Shown piece by piece: positions 24,274-34,104 of a stretch of 64,000 nucleotides of DNA; the first letter of the stretch is position 1, and every line of letters starts with the position of its first letter. The translations under genes were made by a program, and so were the position numbers. This DNA is from Chromatiaceae bacterium. Its GTDB lineage: Bacteria; Pseudomonadota; Gammaproteobacteria; Chromatiales; Chromatiaceae. The DNA is taken from positions 558,001 through 622,000 of the forward strand of contig JACKMT010000001.1 of the NCBI GenBank assembly GCA_024235255.1, in the 5' to 3' direction. The notes under the pieces are model-generated. The model made no database searches. It worked only from the letters and a program-made list of their open reading frames with translations, and had not been told where the DNA came from.

Positions 24274-25289
24274 CAACTTCCATCCGCAGCAGCGAGAGCA
24301 TCCACCGGGGGCCTCTGCTCATGCTGATGAGCGGGGTACTGGCCTGCCTTTTTCTCCTTTCCCTGTTTATCGGCGCCAATCCGATACCGGTGCTCGCAGC
24401 GGTGATGGATGCAGCCGGCGACACCCAGTCGGTCATCGCCTTGATCCTCACCGAGGTACGCCTGCCGCGCGCGCTGATCGCGTTGCTTGCCGGTGCGACG
24501 CTGGGGTTATGCGGCGCCGCCATGCAGGGTCTGCTGCGCAATCCGCTGGCCAGCCCGGGTCTGGTCGGCAGCGCCGGCGGCGCGGCGCTTGGCGCATCCC
24601 TGACGCTCTATTCGGGTCTTGCCGCCGGCTTCTGGCTGGCGTTGCCTGCAGGCGGAATAGTGGGTTCCCTGCTGGCCACACTGCTGGTCTACTCGCTGGC
24701 GGGGAGAGCCGCCGGCACGGCGACACTGATCCTTGCCGGCGTAGCGGTCAACTCGATCGCAATGGCACTGATCTCCCTGCTGATCAATTTGGCCCCCAGC
24801 CCTTACGCAGTCCGCGAAATCGTCCTCTGGATGCTCGGTTCCATTGCCAACCACAGTATGGATGACTTCTGGATCATGCTGCCTGGCACTCTGCTCGGCT
24901 GGGCTCTGCTGGCAGGCACCGGACGCTCACTGGATGCGCTGACACTGGGAGAGGAGACCGCGCACACACTCGGCGTCAATCTCGACCGCCTGCGCTGGCG
25001 CATCTTCATCGCCATCGCGCTGGCGGTGGGTTCTGCGGTCTCGACCACGGGCGCCATCGGTTTCGTCGGCCTGGTAACCCCGCACCTGCTGCGGCCGCTG
25101 GTCGGATTTCAGCCGGGACGGTTGCTGCCTGCCAGCGCTCTAGGCGGCGCGATCATGCTGCTCTGCGCCGATATTGGCGTTCGCCTCTTTCCGGCTGGCA
25201 CCGAAATCAAAGTCGGCGTCCTCACTGCGTTGGTCGGAGCACCGTTTTTCCTCTTTTTGATCGTCAGGAGCCGGCGTTGGCAGACGTGA
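24270..25289 (+). CDS. btuC: BtuC/FecCD-family ABC permease
   Basis: A 339-residue membrane protein with about ten helices, starting at GTG 24270 inside the end of the binding-protein gene. Family marks are VRLPRALIALLAGATLGLCG in the first third, NPLASPGLVGSAGGAALGAS, and GFVGLVTPHLLRPLVG near the C-terminus, where the cytoplasmic coupling helix contacts the ATPase. It would form the homodimeric channel of a type II importer for cobalamin or iron chelates. Tightly coupled on both sides: 4-bp overlap upstream and 13-bp overlap with the ATPase gene. Confidence 0.9.
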   Translation: MTTSIRSSESIHRGPLLMLMSGVLACLFLLSLFIGANPIPVLAAVMDAAGDTQSVIALILTEVRLPRALIALLAGATLGLCGAAMQGLLRNPLASPGLVGSAGGAALGASLTLYSGLAAGFWLALPAGGIVGSLLATLLVYSLAGRAAGTATLILAGVAVNSIAMALISLLINLAPSPYAVREIVLWMLGSIANHSMDDFWIMLPGTLLGWALLAGTGRSLDALTLGEETAHTLGVNLDRLRWRIFIAIALAVGSAVSTTGAIGFVGLVTPHLLRPLVGFQPGRLLPASALGGAIMLLCADIGVRLFPAGTEIKVGVLTALVGAPFFLFLIVRSRRWQT

Positions 25290-26077
25290 AACTGATAGCT
25301 GCAGACGGGATATCGCTCACCCTGGGCGGCCGGCCTATCCTCAGGCAGATATCGCTGCAGCTGAAAGCCGGCGAGATGCTTGGATTGATTGGGCCCAACG
25401 GTGCCGGCAAAAGCAGCCTGCTCAAGATCATCGCCGGCATCGTCGAACCCTCTGCCGGAGAGTTGCTGGTCAATGGCCATGCATTGCGGAGACTGCCCGG
25501 ACTGGAGCGGGCACGCAGCATCGCATACCTGGCGCAAGCCGGTACTGCTCACTGGCCCATCACGGTCGCGCGTGTTGTGGCTCTCGGCCGCCTGCCGCAT
25601 TTGGGAAGCTGGCGGAATGCCAGCGCCGAAGACCTGCGTGTTATTGAAGCGGCACTTCGCCGCACCGACCTGCTCGAGCTGTCAGAGCGACCCTTCCCGA
25701 CCCTGTCCGGCGGTGAAAAGGCACGCGTGCTGCTCGCTCGAGCACTGGCGGTGGAGCCGAACACCCTGTTGGCGGATGAACCTGTCGCGGCGCTGGACCT
25801 ATCCCATCAGCTCGAAGTAATGGACTTACTGCGGCAGCACTGCAACGAAGGTGGCGCAGTGCTGGTCGTATTACACGATCTGCGGTTGGCCGCTCACTAT
25901 TGCGACCGGCTGCATCTGCTGTATCAGGGCCGGACGCTTGCCACAGGCACGCCGGCATCGGTTATCAACGACGCGAACCTGGCGCAGGCTTATGGCGTAA
26001 GCATTCGTAGAGCCGGTGGTTCCCTGGCCGATGCCTTTGCGCTTACCTGGTCGAAGATCGGCCACAGCGCGCCGTAG
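25277..26077 (+). CDS. btuD: ABC transporter ATPase, BtuD/FecE type
   Basis: 266 residues; TTG start at 25277 has CAGGAG 6 bp before it. Nucleotide-binding motifs are complete: Walker A GPNGAGKSS near residue 38, signature LSGGEKARVLLARAL near 138, Walker B TLLADEP near 160, and the switch His in VLHDLRLA near 197. It drives import through the upstream permease. The Walker B ends ADEP, and the D-loop reads ALDLSHQ, as in BtuD/FecE. The gene ends 21 bp before the convergent phosphatase gene, with no terminator hairpin between. Confidence 0.92.
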   Translation: MADVKLIAADGISLTLGGRPILRQISLQLKAGEMLGLIGPNGAGKSSLLKIIAGIVEPSAGELLVNGHALRRLPGLERARSIAYLAQAGTAHWPITVARVVALGRLPHLGSWRNASAEDLRVIEAALRRTDLLELSERPFPTLSGGEKARVLLARALAVEPNTLLADEPVAALDLSHQLEVMDLLRQHCNEGGAVLVVLHDLRLAAHYCDRLHLLYQGRTLATGTPASVINDANLAQAYGVSIRRAGGSLADAFALTWSKIGHSAP

Positions 26078-26098
26078 CATCACGGCCGCTACTGAAAT

Positions 26099-26695
26099 TC
26101 AGAGCCTGCTGCAGTGAAATCTGAGCCGTGGTATGCCTTGCTCCACCGCGATCCTGCTGACCGCTGCGTAGGGAACATCCATACGGAAAATATTACCGGC
26201 AGGCATGCCCAATACCCGGGCGATAATCATGCGGATTACGCCGCCATGGGCAACCACCAGCAGATGCTCACTCGGATAGTTTTGTAAAATCGAATCCAGC
26301 GCAGCGCCGACGCGCTGCTGGAATCGGATAAATGACTCACCGCCCGGCGGCGGATAGGCTCCCGGATCTACCCAGAAGTTGTCAATCGCCTCCGGACAAT
26401 CCCGATACAGGATGGCCGGATCCATCCCCTCCCATTCGCCGAAACCGATTTCGCCGAGACGCGATTCCAGCGTTACCGGCACATTCAATTCCCGTCCCAG
26501 TTCGTGGGCAAAGTTGGCGCAACGCAACAGCGGTGAAGTGATGATACGCTGCCAGGATCGCTTGCCGTCAACGGCAGCCCACATCTGTTTCCAACCGGTT
26601 TCACTCAGTGGGTCATCCCGCTGTCCGCGAATCAATACTCCGCCGACCGGCTCGCCATGACGAATCAGATCGATAATCGTAGCTTTACTCTGCAT
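26099..26695 (-). CDS. cobC: Histidine phosphatase, CobC-like (alpha-ribazole phosphatase)
   Basis: 198 residues from ATG 26695. The phosphohistidine motif is LIRHGEP (R12, H13, G14); the partner His lies in VVAHGGVI near residue 150, and the acid residue in LGEIGFGEWEGMDP near 85. These fit the phosphoglycerate-mutase-like branch that includes CobC, which dephosphorylates alpha-ribazole phosphate in cobalamin lower-ligand assembly. The open frame continues 11 codons upstream, but the chosen start is followed directly by the first strand. Convergence with btuFCD supports the B12 link, but other histidine phosphatases cannot be excluded. Confidence 0.72.
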   Translation of the reverse strand: MQSKATIIDLIRHGEPVGGVLIRGQRDDPLSETGWKQMWAAVDGKRSWQRIITSPLLRCANFAHELGRELNVPVTLESRLGEIGFGEWEGMDPAILYRDCPEAIDNFWVDPGAYPPPGGESFIRFQQRVGAALDSILQNYPSEHLLVVAHGGVIRMIIARVLGMPAGNIFRMDVPYAAVSRIAVEQGIPRLRFHCSRL

Positions 26696-26955
26696 AATCT
26701 CTCTCTGTAGCAAACAGCATAAAAACAAGCGGGCATGCTGTTAATTTGTATCAGAGAATGGCGGGCCCTGTCCGATTGCTGAGTATCATAAACTGCCGTT
26801 GCCCGCCGACGACAGATTATTTTTGCATCCACCGGCCACCTGTACTATAAAAGCACTAAACTGCCAAAACAGATCCCAGAAGTAAAACACCATTGGCAGA
26901 ACCGGCACGGGGACGCGGACGGAACAACTCATGGGTTTGGTATGGTATCGATTCG

Positions 26956-27384
26956 ATGATAATCCTGATTCCTGATCTGGACCAAAATACGGACCCAGAA
27001 CAACTGTATCAATTCGTTTCGTCGTGCATGAAAAACGTGTGGCTACTGCCGGTTTTCAGCAGAAAAGGCCACCTGGAAAAGTGTGAAGTTTTGCGCATTA
27101 AAGCGAGCGACAGTAACCAAGTTCAGTACCAGGGATTGGCATATGTGGACGACGATAAGACCGGTCAGGCGTTGATCAAACAACTCGGCAACTGTCATCT
27201 CAGAGGTGCCACGTTAAAGCCACGCGTCTACCACAGCCGGTCCGCTGCAAAAGAACGGCGAGTGAATCTTGCAGACTCGGAAAACATCGCCATTGTTAAT
27301 CGACGCCGGCGAGATCGGCGTAGAAGCAATCTGCTGATCGAAAAAATCGTTGCTCCTGCACAGTTGTCGGCCCCACTCGTCTGA
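26956..27384 (+). CDS. RRM-fold RNA-binding-like protein, paralogue 1
   Basis: 142 residues from ATG 26956 (frame open from 26893). Residues 1-90 look like an RNA-recognition-motif fold: first strand MIILIPDLD (RNP2-like), helix PEQLYQFVSSCMKN, central strand QYQGLAYVDDD (RNP1-like, but lacking the two usual aromatics), second helix GQALIKQL. Residues 90-130 are basic, with RRRRDRRRSNLLIEK. It aligns without gaps to the next gene through to LLIE at 126-129. The basic tail suggests nucleic-acid binding. No ribosome-binding site is evident. Function is unknown; it stands 170 bp upstream of its paralogue and 760 bp upstream of a phosphatase-type response regulator. Confidence 0.6.
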   Translation: MIILIPDLDQNTDPEQLYQFVSSCMKNVWLLPVFSRKGHLEKCEVLRIKASDSNQVQYQGLAYVDDDKTGQALIKQLGNCHLRGATLKPRVYHSRSAAKERRVNLADSENIAIVNRRRRDRRRSNLLIEKIVAPAQLSAPLV

Positions 27385-27556
27385 ATCGGCTGCCATAACC
27401 TTAGTCAAGGTTGCCTAACTGTAGTGCCAGCCATACTTTATTCATGGTTTAAATTGTCGACTGAATCACATTTAGACTCACTATTGTTCTCTCCATGCAA
27501 CTATAATCCATTTGGTGAATTTCTTCTGTCGGTTTGTTCTGTCATAGGTGGGAAGT

Positions 27557-28000
27557 ATGGATGTATTCATTCGCAGGCTTCCGGAATCGGTAACCCGTCT
27601 CGATCTCATCCACTTTATCTCCAGCGCGCTAAAGCCCCACTGGACGCTGTTTGGCATGACGTTAAAACCTGAAAATATCGACTGCCAGATCCTGCGGGTC
27701 ACGGACATTGATAAGCAAACGGTGGAGTACCACGGAATCGCACATTTTGCCAAACCAAATGAAGCGGTAGCGGTGATCGCCCGGCTCAACGGCGAGTTTT
27801 TCAAAGAGAAGCAAATGGAGGTGCGTAAATATTTTCATCGCTCACCACTGCGCGACCGCAGACAACAGACCACATCCCCGCTTACTGCTCCCGAGGAGGA
27901 GCAAAGACGTGAGGAGCGGAGGCGTGCCGGGTTGTTGATCGAGGAGTTCCATGCCGGAGCGACCCGTGCACACGGATACAGCCCGCAGTTGCACGCCTGA
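27557..28000 (+). CDS. RRM-fold RNA-binding-like protein, paralogue 2
   Basis: 147 residues from ATG 27557, with GGGAAG just upstream. It shares with paralogue 1 a first strand MDVFIRRLP, a helix RLDLIHFISSALKP, a strand EYHGIAHFAKP with Gly60 at the same position, and a basic tail (REERRRAGLLIEE) whose RRR and LLIE fall at the same residues (121-123, 126-129). Extra acidic-basic repeats EEEQRREERRR could form a charged helix. The duplicate state and conserved tail suggest a dimer or paired binding of RNA. No known bacterial RRM protein (such as Rbp or Hfq-like) is matched by memory. It lies 146 bp upstream of the REC-PP2C gene, possibly in the same unit. Confidence 0.62.
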   Translation: MDVFIRRLPESVTRLDLIHFISSALKPHWTLFGMTLKPENIDCQILRVTDIDKQTVEYHGIAHFAKPNEAVAVIARLNGEFFKEKQMEVRKYFHRSPLRDRRQQTTSPLTAPEEEQRREERRRAGLLIEEFHAGATRAHGYSPQLHA

Positions 28001-28146
28001 TCTCCCGATCAATTACTCAAGCAGTGCGCTGATCAGCGTTAATAACCCCCCGCGCTGTTCGGTTAGACATTTTCAAGTTATCGCGTATCCGGTCGAAATA
28101 GCCTGAAAGGCCTTACTATCCGGTTCCAACAGCGAGACTCCAGACA

Positions 28147-29910
28147 ATGCATGCCGTCAATCATGGCTACAATTCTGCGGCGCATGAACAGCACGAACAG
28201 GTATCAACGAAACAGGCGCTCATCGTAGATGATGAGTTATCCAACCGAATTATTCTGAAATCTTTTCTAAAGAAAATCGGGTATTCCGTTATTCAGGCGG
28301 AGAACGGCGCCCAGGCACTGGATCTTTTTTGCAGCGAGCAGCCGGACATGATTTTCATGGATGTCATGATGCCGGTAATGGATGGCCATGAAGCGGTCAG
28401 ACGTATCCGCGGCATTGAGACGACCAAGTTTGTTCCCATCATTTTTCTGACCGCCAGAACCGATGAATCAGTGCTGTCGCACTGCATCGAAGTGGGCGGA
28501 GACGACTTTTTGACCAAGCCGTTCAGCCACACGGTGCTCAAGGCAAAAGTTCTCTCCATGGAGCGAATCAGCCGACTGCACGAAAAACTCGGCTCTCTCT
28601 ATGCGCAGATGAAGAAAGATGAAGAGATGGCGGAGGGGGTATTCAGCGGCGCGGTGATCGCGGGCAATGTTGCGATGGAACATGTACGAACCCTGCTGCA
28701 ACCCGCAGCACTCTTCAGCGGGGATGTGCTCTTGAGTGCCTACGGCCCCTCCGGCGACCTGAATATTATGCTGGGCGATTTCACCGGACACGGGTTGGCC
28801 GCTGCGATCGGTGCGCTGCCGGTATCTGAGGCTTTCCGCGCAATGACCCACAAGGGTTTCTCCCCCCAGCAGATTCTCTCTGGAATTAACCGGAAGCTGC
28901 ATGGTCTGCTGCCCACCGGAATGTTCTTCGCTGTGCAGTTCGTCTCGTTGAGTCACACGCTGGATCATGTCACCGTCTGCAACTGCGGTATGCCGGACGT
29001 GCTTCTGATCGACGGTGAGAACGGCGAGATCAAGCACCGTTTTGTCTCCAACAATCTGCCACTGAGCATAGTCTCCGATACCAGCTACGAAGAGACGATA
29101 CAACCCTATCCAGTGAAGCAGGGAGACCGGGTGCTACTGGTTAGTGACGGTGTATTGGAGGCACGAAATCCGGCTAAAGAGTATTTCGGTCAGGCCCGTT
29201 TGGATGCCACAATTCAAAACTCTACCTCCCCATTTCGTTTGATTGAAGAGATTACCGATTCACTTCGGAATTTTTGTGGGGACGCCCCCCAGGATGATGA
29301 TATCAGCCTGGCTGAAATGCCCTGCGAACAGATCGTTCTGGCGGATTGGGCGTGTCTTCCGCCGACTCAATCAAAGCATACCAGACACCATTTCGAGGAG
29401 CAGAACCGCCCCGACCAGGCGATTGAATTCTCCATCAGACTGGCGGGTGCACACTTACGGAAAAGCGATCCTATTCCTCCGATAATCAACCAGTTACAGG
29501 AGATGCTCGGCCTCCAGAATCAACGCAGGTTGTTATACACAATACTCACTGAACTCTATGTCAATGCGTTGGATCACGGTGTACTCGGACTGAGTTCCAG
29601 TCTGAAACAGTCGCCGGAGGGTTTCACACGATACTTCTCGGAAAGAGAAGCCAGGCTCGGAAATCTGGACGAGGGCGCTATCAAGATAATAATCAACGCT
29701 CAGCCGACAGCCAGTGGCGGCAGTATGATTATTGAGATGGAAGACAGCGGTCCCGGCTTTGACTATAACAGCCGCCTTCCTGGCGAGTTACCGCCGGACA
29801 CACAGTTTTCCGGCAGAGGGATCAAGCTGGTGTCAGAGTTATGCGATTCAATCGAGTATGAAGCTACCGGGAACCGGGTTAAAGCTGCGTTTTCGTGGAC
29901 TAATGACTAG
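28147..29910 (+). CDS. Response regulator with PP2C (SpoIIE-type) phosphatase and HATPase domains
   Basis: 587 residues in three parts. Residues 22-140 are a receiver with phospho-acceptor D72 in FMDVMMPVMDG and KPF at the end. About 185-395 is a SpoIIE/RsbU phosphatase (GDVLLSAYGPSGDLNIMLGD, then DFTGHGLAAAIGALPV, GDRVLLVSDGVLEARN and DDDISL, giving the metal-binding Asp residues). About 440-587 is a GHKL ATPase of the anti-sigma (RsbW/SpoIIAB) kind: ELYVNALDHGVLGL, MEDSGPGF and GRGIKLVSEL. Phosphorylation would control dephosphorylation of an anti-anti-sigma (STAS) protein, while the HATPase part could bind or phosphorylate it. No STAS gene is in the window. The hybrid kinase gene begins 6 bp after its stop. 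Confidence 0.92.
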   Translation: MHAVNHGYNSAAHEQHEQVSTKQALIVDDELSNRIILKSFLKKIGYSVIQAENGAQALDLFCSEQPDMIFMDVMMPVMDGHEAVRRIRGIETTKFVPIIFLTARTDESVLSHCIEVGGDDFLTKPFSHTVLKAKVLSMERISRLHEKLGSLYAQMKKDEEMAEGVFSGAVIAGNVAMEHVRTLLQPAALFSGDVLLSAYGPSGDLNIMLGDFTGHGLAAAIGALPVSEAFRAMTHKGFSPQQILSGINRKLHGLLPTGMFFAVQFVSLSHTLDHVTVCNCGMPDVLLIDGENGEIKHRFVSNNLPLSIVSDTSYEETIQPYPVKQGDRVLLVSDGVLEARNPAKEYFGQARLDATIQNSTSPFRLIEEITDSLRNFCGDAPQDDDISLAEMPCEQIVLADWACLPPTQSKHTRHHFEEQNRPDQAIEFSIRLAGAHLRKSDPIPPIINQLQEMLGLQNQRRLLYTILTELYVNALDHGVLGLSSSLKQSPEGFTRYFSEREARLGNLDEGAIKIIINAQPTASGGSMIIEMEDSGPGFDYNSRLPGELPPDTQFSGRGIKLVSELCDSIEYEATGNRVKAAFSWTND

Positions 29911-29916
29911 TCGAGT

Positions 29917-32796
29917 GTGGACCAATCCGTGGCTGGCATGACGGAGTTCAGACAGCCGGTGGCGGGCGGGCAGCCGGATGACCTGCTGAATCAGGTGGAA
30001 TCGCTGGCCAAGATCGGCCACTGGAACTGGAATTCACACTCAGATTCGCTGTACTGGTCTGATGAGGTGTATCGGATCATCGGGACCGATCTCGGCACAC
30101 TGAAGGCTTCCTTCAAACAGTATCTCAACGCGACTCATCCTGACGACCGGGATTTATTGAACCGAGCGATGGTCGAGTCGATAAAAAGCGGTGACCGGCT
30201 CAATGTGATTCACCGTCTTATCCGAAAGGATCAATCGATTGGTTTTATCCATATCCTCGGCCAACCGCGGCAGAACAAAGAGGGTTCAACGCTCTATGTG
30301 ATAGGGACGGTGCAGGATATTACCGACCGGATTCGCAGCCAGGAAGAGCAGGCCCGGCTTGCCAGTATTATTCAAAGCAGTCCCGAGCTGATTGCCACCT
30401 TCGATCTGGAAGGCAATATCCTATTCGCCAACAGTGCACTGCTCAAGTTGCTGGGCAGGGATCCCAGCCTTGGTTGCAGTGGCCTGACTGTGCGTCAAGT
30501 CTTTCCCGAATCCAAGTTGGATCAGCTGCTGAATAACGCGGTGCCGACCGCATTCTTAAGAGGAGTATGGCAGGGGACCAACTCGGTACGCCACACATCA
30601 CGGCAGGAACTGCCGGTGTCGCAGACGGTTGTGAGACACGATGCGTTACACGACGGCAACCAGTACTTCTCGACCTTTATGCATGACATATCGGAACAAC
30701 TGGCAGCAGAACGGTTGCGCCAGGATGCCAAGGAGAAAGCCGAACAGAAAGCTGCCGAAGCGCATCTATTGGCCACCCTGCTAAGACTGACGCTTGATCC
30801 AACCGGGGTCGATGAGTTCCTCACTACATCGCTGAGGACTATCACCACTTTTTATCCCAGGCCCGACGACCTGGTCCACGCAGCATTTGTGCTGCGAACT
30901 TCAAGTGATTCGCAATCGGCCTTCGACAGCATTCTCTCGGTGGAGTCTATCCGGGGCGAGGCAGCGGAAGCTTTTCCGACTCCCCGGTTGCAACAGTATT
31001 GCAACGATGCCGCTCACTCCAAAGAGATCCTGTTTGTCGCCGATACAAACTACCGCGGTCCGGACAACAACCTCTATATACTGCCCGTTCCCGAGGGCAA
31101 GGAAGTGGCTGTCGTTCTTATCCTCTTCCTCTCCGAGCAACATATCGAACACAGTTTTGAACGGCAGTATCTATTGCAGCTATCCAGCACACTGAGCATG
31201 GGCATACTGCGCCGTCAGTATCAGGCGGATCTGATAAAAGCGAAGGAGGAAGCGGAGGCCGCGAACCGGGCAAAGAGTGATTTTCTCGCCGTCATGAGCC
31301 ATGAAATACGAACTCCGATGAATGGCATACTCGGCATGGCCCAACTGCTGGAGGGTACCGATCTAGACGATGAGCAGCGGGAGTTTCTCGACACGATCTA
31401 TCAATCGGGCAAACTCCTGTTATCGCTTATCGACGACATCCTCGATTTCTCGAAGATAGGTGCAGGCAAGATGTCGCTGGAACTGCTGCCCTGCGATGTC
31501 CGGCAAATCTGCCGCGACGTTGTGCGCCTGCTATCGGCTAAAGCCTCGCAGAAAGAGCTGGAACTGTTGTTGGATTATCCGGCTGAGTGTCCCCGCTACG
31601 TACTTGCCGATGCAGGGAGGATCAGACAGGTATTGCTTAATCTGGTATCCAATGCAATCAAGTTCACTACAACAGGATATATCCAGCTGAGCGTATGCCT
31701 AATTAAACAGGATGCGTATAGCGCCGACCTTCGATTTACCGTGCAAGACACCGGTATCGGTATTCCCGAAGATGTCCAGAGTCGCCTGTTTCAGTCGTTT
31801 TTCCAGGCGGATGCATCCACCACTCGAAAGTATGGAGGAACCGGCCTGGGACTCGCCATCTGCAAGCAGCTTGTTGAGCTGATGAAAGGGGAAATCGGTG
31901 TAACGAGCGCTCAGGGTGCAGGCGCTCTATTCTGGTTCCGACTGCGACTGCCGATCAGTAACAATTACGATCCAAACCCCGCAGCAGAAGCGTCGAAAAT
32001 CCGGCATCGATTCAGCGGCACTGTCCTGCTGGTCGAAGATGTTCCGGCTAACCAGAAAATCTCCACAGCTCAGTTAACCGGCCTCGGACTGGTTGTCGAT
32101 ATCGCGCAAAACGGGCAAGAGGCGATCGAGTATTACCGGAAAAGTCACTATGACCTTATCTTCATGGATTGCAACATGCCAGTCATGGATGGATACGATG
32201 CAGCTGCATCGATCCGCAGCCCGCAGCAGAATCGCCCTTATGTGCCGATCATAGCTTTGACTGCGAACAGCCTAGACATGCTGGATCGTGCGCGCTTTAA
32301 GGAAGCGGGAATGGACGGGTATTTGAGCAAGCCCTTCAACCGTGACCAACTGATCGAAGTGCTCGATAAGTGGCTGAATCCCTGCTGCCTTGAACCCGGG
32401 ATTCTCAACGCAGACCTCCTCTCCTCTAATCCGGCGACGCCGTTAACCATTACCGCTGCTTCGGCTCCCGCCGTCGACCGGCAGCGGCTCAATCAGCTGC
32501 GTTGCGATATGGGGGAAGACTTTAACGATCTCATCGAAGCCTTCAACGAAAGTGCCGATGCCATCCTGCATCTGCTTGCCAAGGCAATCACCGATCAACG
32601 GCGAGAAGAGATTGAACGGCATGCACATAGTATGAAATCCGCCGCTGCGAATGTAGGAGCCGGCCGACTTTCCAGCCTTTCCAGTGAGTTGGAACAGATA
32701 GCCAGGCAATCCGACCTTCGCCTGGCCGGTAACCTTCTAACATCACTGCAGCAGGAGCATACACGAGTGCGGCAGGTGCTTTCAGAGTTGGTCTGA
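29917..32796 (+). CDS. Hybrid sensor histidine kinase, PAS-PAS-HisKA-HATPase-REC-Hpt
   Basis: A 959-residue cytoplasmic kinase without membrane segments. PAS1 is at about 25-145 ([20 protein letters not shown]), PAS2 at about 145-265, and a GAF-like part at about 290-430. HisKA carries H462 in [15 protein letters not shown]. HATPase motifs are [22 protein letters not shown] and [14 protein letters not shown]. The receiver has D751 in [11 protein letters not shown], and the C-terminal Hpt has H904 in [14 protein letters not shown]. It would pass phosphate His-Asp-His and then to the REC-PP2C protein encoded 6 bp upstream, or to the REC-GGDEF protein downstream. GTG 29917 is taken as start; ATG 29938 is possible. 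Soluble PAS/GAF input points to redox, light or small-molecule sensing. Confidence 0.93.
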   Translation: MDQSVAGMTEFRQPVAGGQPDDLLNQVESLAKIGHWNWNSHSDSLYWSDEVYRIIGTDLGTLKASFKQYLNATHPDDRDLLNRAMVESIKSGDRLNVIHRLIRKDQSIGFIHILGQPRQNKEGSTLYVIGTVQDITDRIRSQEEQARLASIIQSSPELIATFDLEGNILFANSALLKLLGRDPSLGCSGLTVRQVFPESKLDQLLNNAVPTAFLRGVWQGTNSVRHTSRQELPVSQTVVRHDALHDGNQYFSTFMHDISEQLAAERLRQDAKEKAEQKAAEAHLLATLLRLTLDPTGVDEFLTTSLRTITTFYPRPDDLVHAAFVLRTSSDSQSAFDSILSVESIRGEAAEAFPTPRLQQYCNDAAHSKEILFVADTNYRGPDNNLYILPVPEGKEVAVVLILFLSEQHIEHSFERQYLLQLSSTLSMGILRRQYQADLIKAKEEAEAANRAKSDFLAVMSHEIRTPMNGILGMAQLLEGTDLDDEQREFLDTIYQSGKLLLSLIDDILDFSKIGAGKMSLELLPCDVRQICRDVVRLLSAKASQKELELLLDYPAECPRYVLADAGRIRQVLLNLVSNAIKFTTTGYIQLSVCLIKQDAYSADLRFTVQDTGIGIPEDVQSRLFQSFFQADASTTRKYGGTGLGLAICKQLVELMKGEIGVTSAQGAGALFWFRLRLPISNNYDPNPAAEASKIRHRFSGTVLLVEDVPANQKISTAQLTGLGLVVDIAQNGQEAIEYYRKSHYDLIFMDCNMPVMDGYDAAASIRSPQQNRPYVPIIALTANSLDMLDRARFKEAGMDGYLSKPFNRDQLIEVLDKWLNPCCLEPGILNADLLSSNPATPLTITAASAPAVDRQRLNQLRCDMGEDFNDLIEAFNESADAILHLLAKAITDQRREEIERHAHSMKSAAANVGAGRLSSLSSELEQIARQSDLRLAGNLLTSLQQEHTRVRQVLSELV

Positions 32797-32961
32797 AACG
32801 GTTTGGCAGATCCGCACTGTAATGGAAAAGCTGGATTGCTAGGCTGCCCAGTGGAAACCCTGGCCGAAGACACGGAGGCATTAGCACTACCTCCCCCTTG
32901 CTTCAGGATTTTATTTAGAATGGAATCTGACCTCTGTCAACGCGCTTTTCAGGGCAAAAAA

Positions 32962-32990
32962 TATGTCTAATTCCCCGGCTTGGCTATAAT
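32962..32990 (+). promoter_or_regulatory. Candidate sigma-70 promoter of the REC-GGDEF gene
   Basis: TATAAT (32985-32990) is a perfect -10 box with a weak -35, TATGTC (32962-32967), at 17-bp spacing. It would give a 5' leader of about 75 nt before ATG 33075. The remainder of the gap 32797-33074 shows only a weak GGAGG...CCTCC stem after the kinase gene. Confidence 0.4.
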
Positions 32991-33074
32991 TGTGGTTAAT
33001 GTACTAAAAACCGGATTAATTCCTTTAACTATGCCGGGAATTGGCAGACCTGCCGGGTTATTGTCCTCTCCGAA

Positions 33075-34016
33075 ATGAAAATTCTACTCGTTGACGACAC
33101 GCAAACCATGCGCATGCTGTTGACCGCAATCCTGGAGGATTTCGGGCACAACGTGATCTGCTGTGATAATGGCAAGGAAGCGGTTAACTGTTACCTGCGC
33201 GAGCATCCTGATCTGATCTTGATGGATGTGGTTATGCCGGTCATGGATGGCTATCAGGCCGCGACAAAAATCAGGGCAATCGACAACGACTGGGTCCCGA
33301 TCATATTTCTCAGCACACGCGCTGAACCCAGTGATGTTGCTGCCGGTATCGACGCCGGGGGGGATGACTATCTCACCAAGCCGGTAGACGAAACCATCCT
33401 CAGAGCCAAATTGGTTGCCATGCAGCGTATCGCAACCATGCGCCACAAATTGATTGCCGTCTCCAACGATCTGGAACAGGCTAACAGCGAGCTGCAGCGC
33501 CAGGCTGAAGTAGACGGTTTGACCGGTATGGCAAACCGCAGGCTGCTTGACCGGCATCTGACGATGGAGATTGCACGGTGCACCCGAACACTCTCCCCGC
33601 TTTCGGTCATCATGGCCGACCTCGACCATTTCAAGGCGTACAACGACTATTATGGGCATGTTGCCGGAGACAATTGCCTGAAGCGAGCCGCCGAAGCATT
33701 AAGCAAAGTGATCAGCCGAAGTAATGACTTGGCCTGCCGCTATGGGGGAGAAGAGTTCTGCGTCGTGCTGCCGGATACCGATAAAGAAGGTGTCGCGCAT
33801 GTCGCCGAGCAGTTGCGCATCGCGGTCGAAAAACTGGCGATTCCACATATTAAGAATGGTGGATTCGTCTCCTTGAGTCTGGGCACTTCGACTACCGTGC
33901 CGGACAAAAATTGCTCCGCAGAGCAGCTGCTCGAAGGCGCCGACCAGGCTTTGTATCAGGCCAAGCAGTCCGGCAGAAACCGGGTTGTCGCCTACGACGG
34001 ACCCTGCGATCACTGA
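33075..34016 (+). CDS. Response regulator diguanylate cyclase (REC-GGDEF)
   Basis: 313 residues. A receiver (1-120) carries D51 in LMDVVMPVMDGY and the switch KPV. A helix (135-150) leads to a GGDEF domain whose active-site motif is RYGGEEF (G224-F228), a catalytic variant. An inhibitory I-site RSND (R215-D218) stands five residues before it, allowing c-di-GMP feedback. It makes c-di-GMP from GTP on phosphorylation. The receiver closely resembles that of the upstream PP2C protein, suggesting a common kinase. The gene has its own putative promoter, 278 bp after the kinase gene, and ends 90 bp before lexA, with a short G-rich hairpin (GGGGTG-TCGA-CGCCCC, one wobble pair) between. Confidence 0.94.
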   Translation: MKILLVDDTQTMRMLLTAILEDFGHNVICCDNGKEAVNCYLREHPDLILMDVVMPVMDGYQAATKIRAIDNDWVPIIFLSTRAEPSDVAAGIDAGGDDYLTKPVDETILRAKLVAMQRIATMRHKLIAVSNDLEQANSELQRQAEVDGLTGMANRRLLDRHLTMEIARCTRTLSPLSVIMADLDHFKAYNDYYGHVAGDNCLKRAAEALSKVISRSNDLACRYGGEEFCVVLPDTDKEGVAHVAEQLRIAVEKLAIPHIKNGGFVSLSLGTSTTVPDKNCSAEQLLEGADQALYQAKQSGRNRVVAYDGPCDH

Positions 34017-34044
34017 TTTCGCGCAACGGGGTGTCGACGCCCCC

Positions 34045-34089
34045 TTTCATATTCAAATTTCACACCCTATAATAGAACACAAGTAGAAC
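34045..34089 (+). promoter_or_regulatory. lexA promoter with GAAC-N7-GAAC operator-like repeat
   Basis: TTTCAT (34045-34050), 17 bp, then TATAAT (34068-34073) is a good sigma-70 promoter. Directly after the -10 lies TAGAAC-ACAAG-TAGAAC, i.e. GAAC (34075-34078), seven bases, GAAC (34086-34089). The reverse complement is GTTC-N7-GTTC, the LexA box known from alphaproteobacteria. No E. coli-type CTGT-N8-ACAG box is seen here. Placement over the start point fits autorepression. Confidence 0.6.
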
Positions 34090-34104
34090 CAATAGGGATC
34101 CGCC

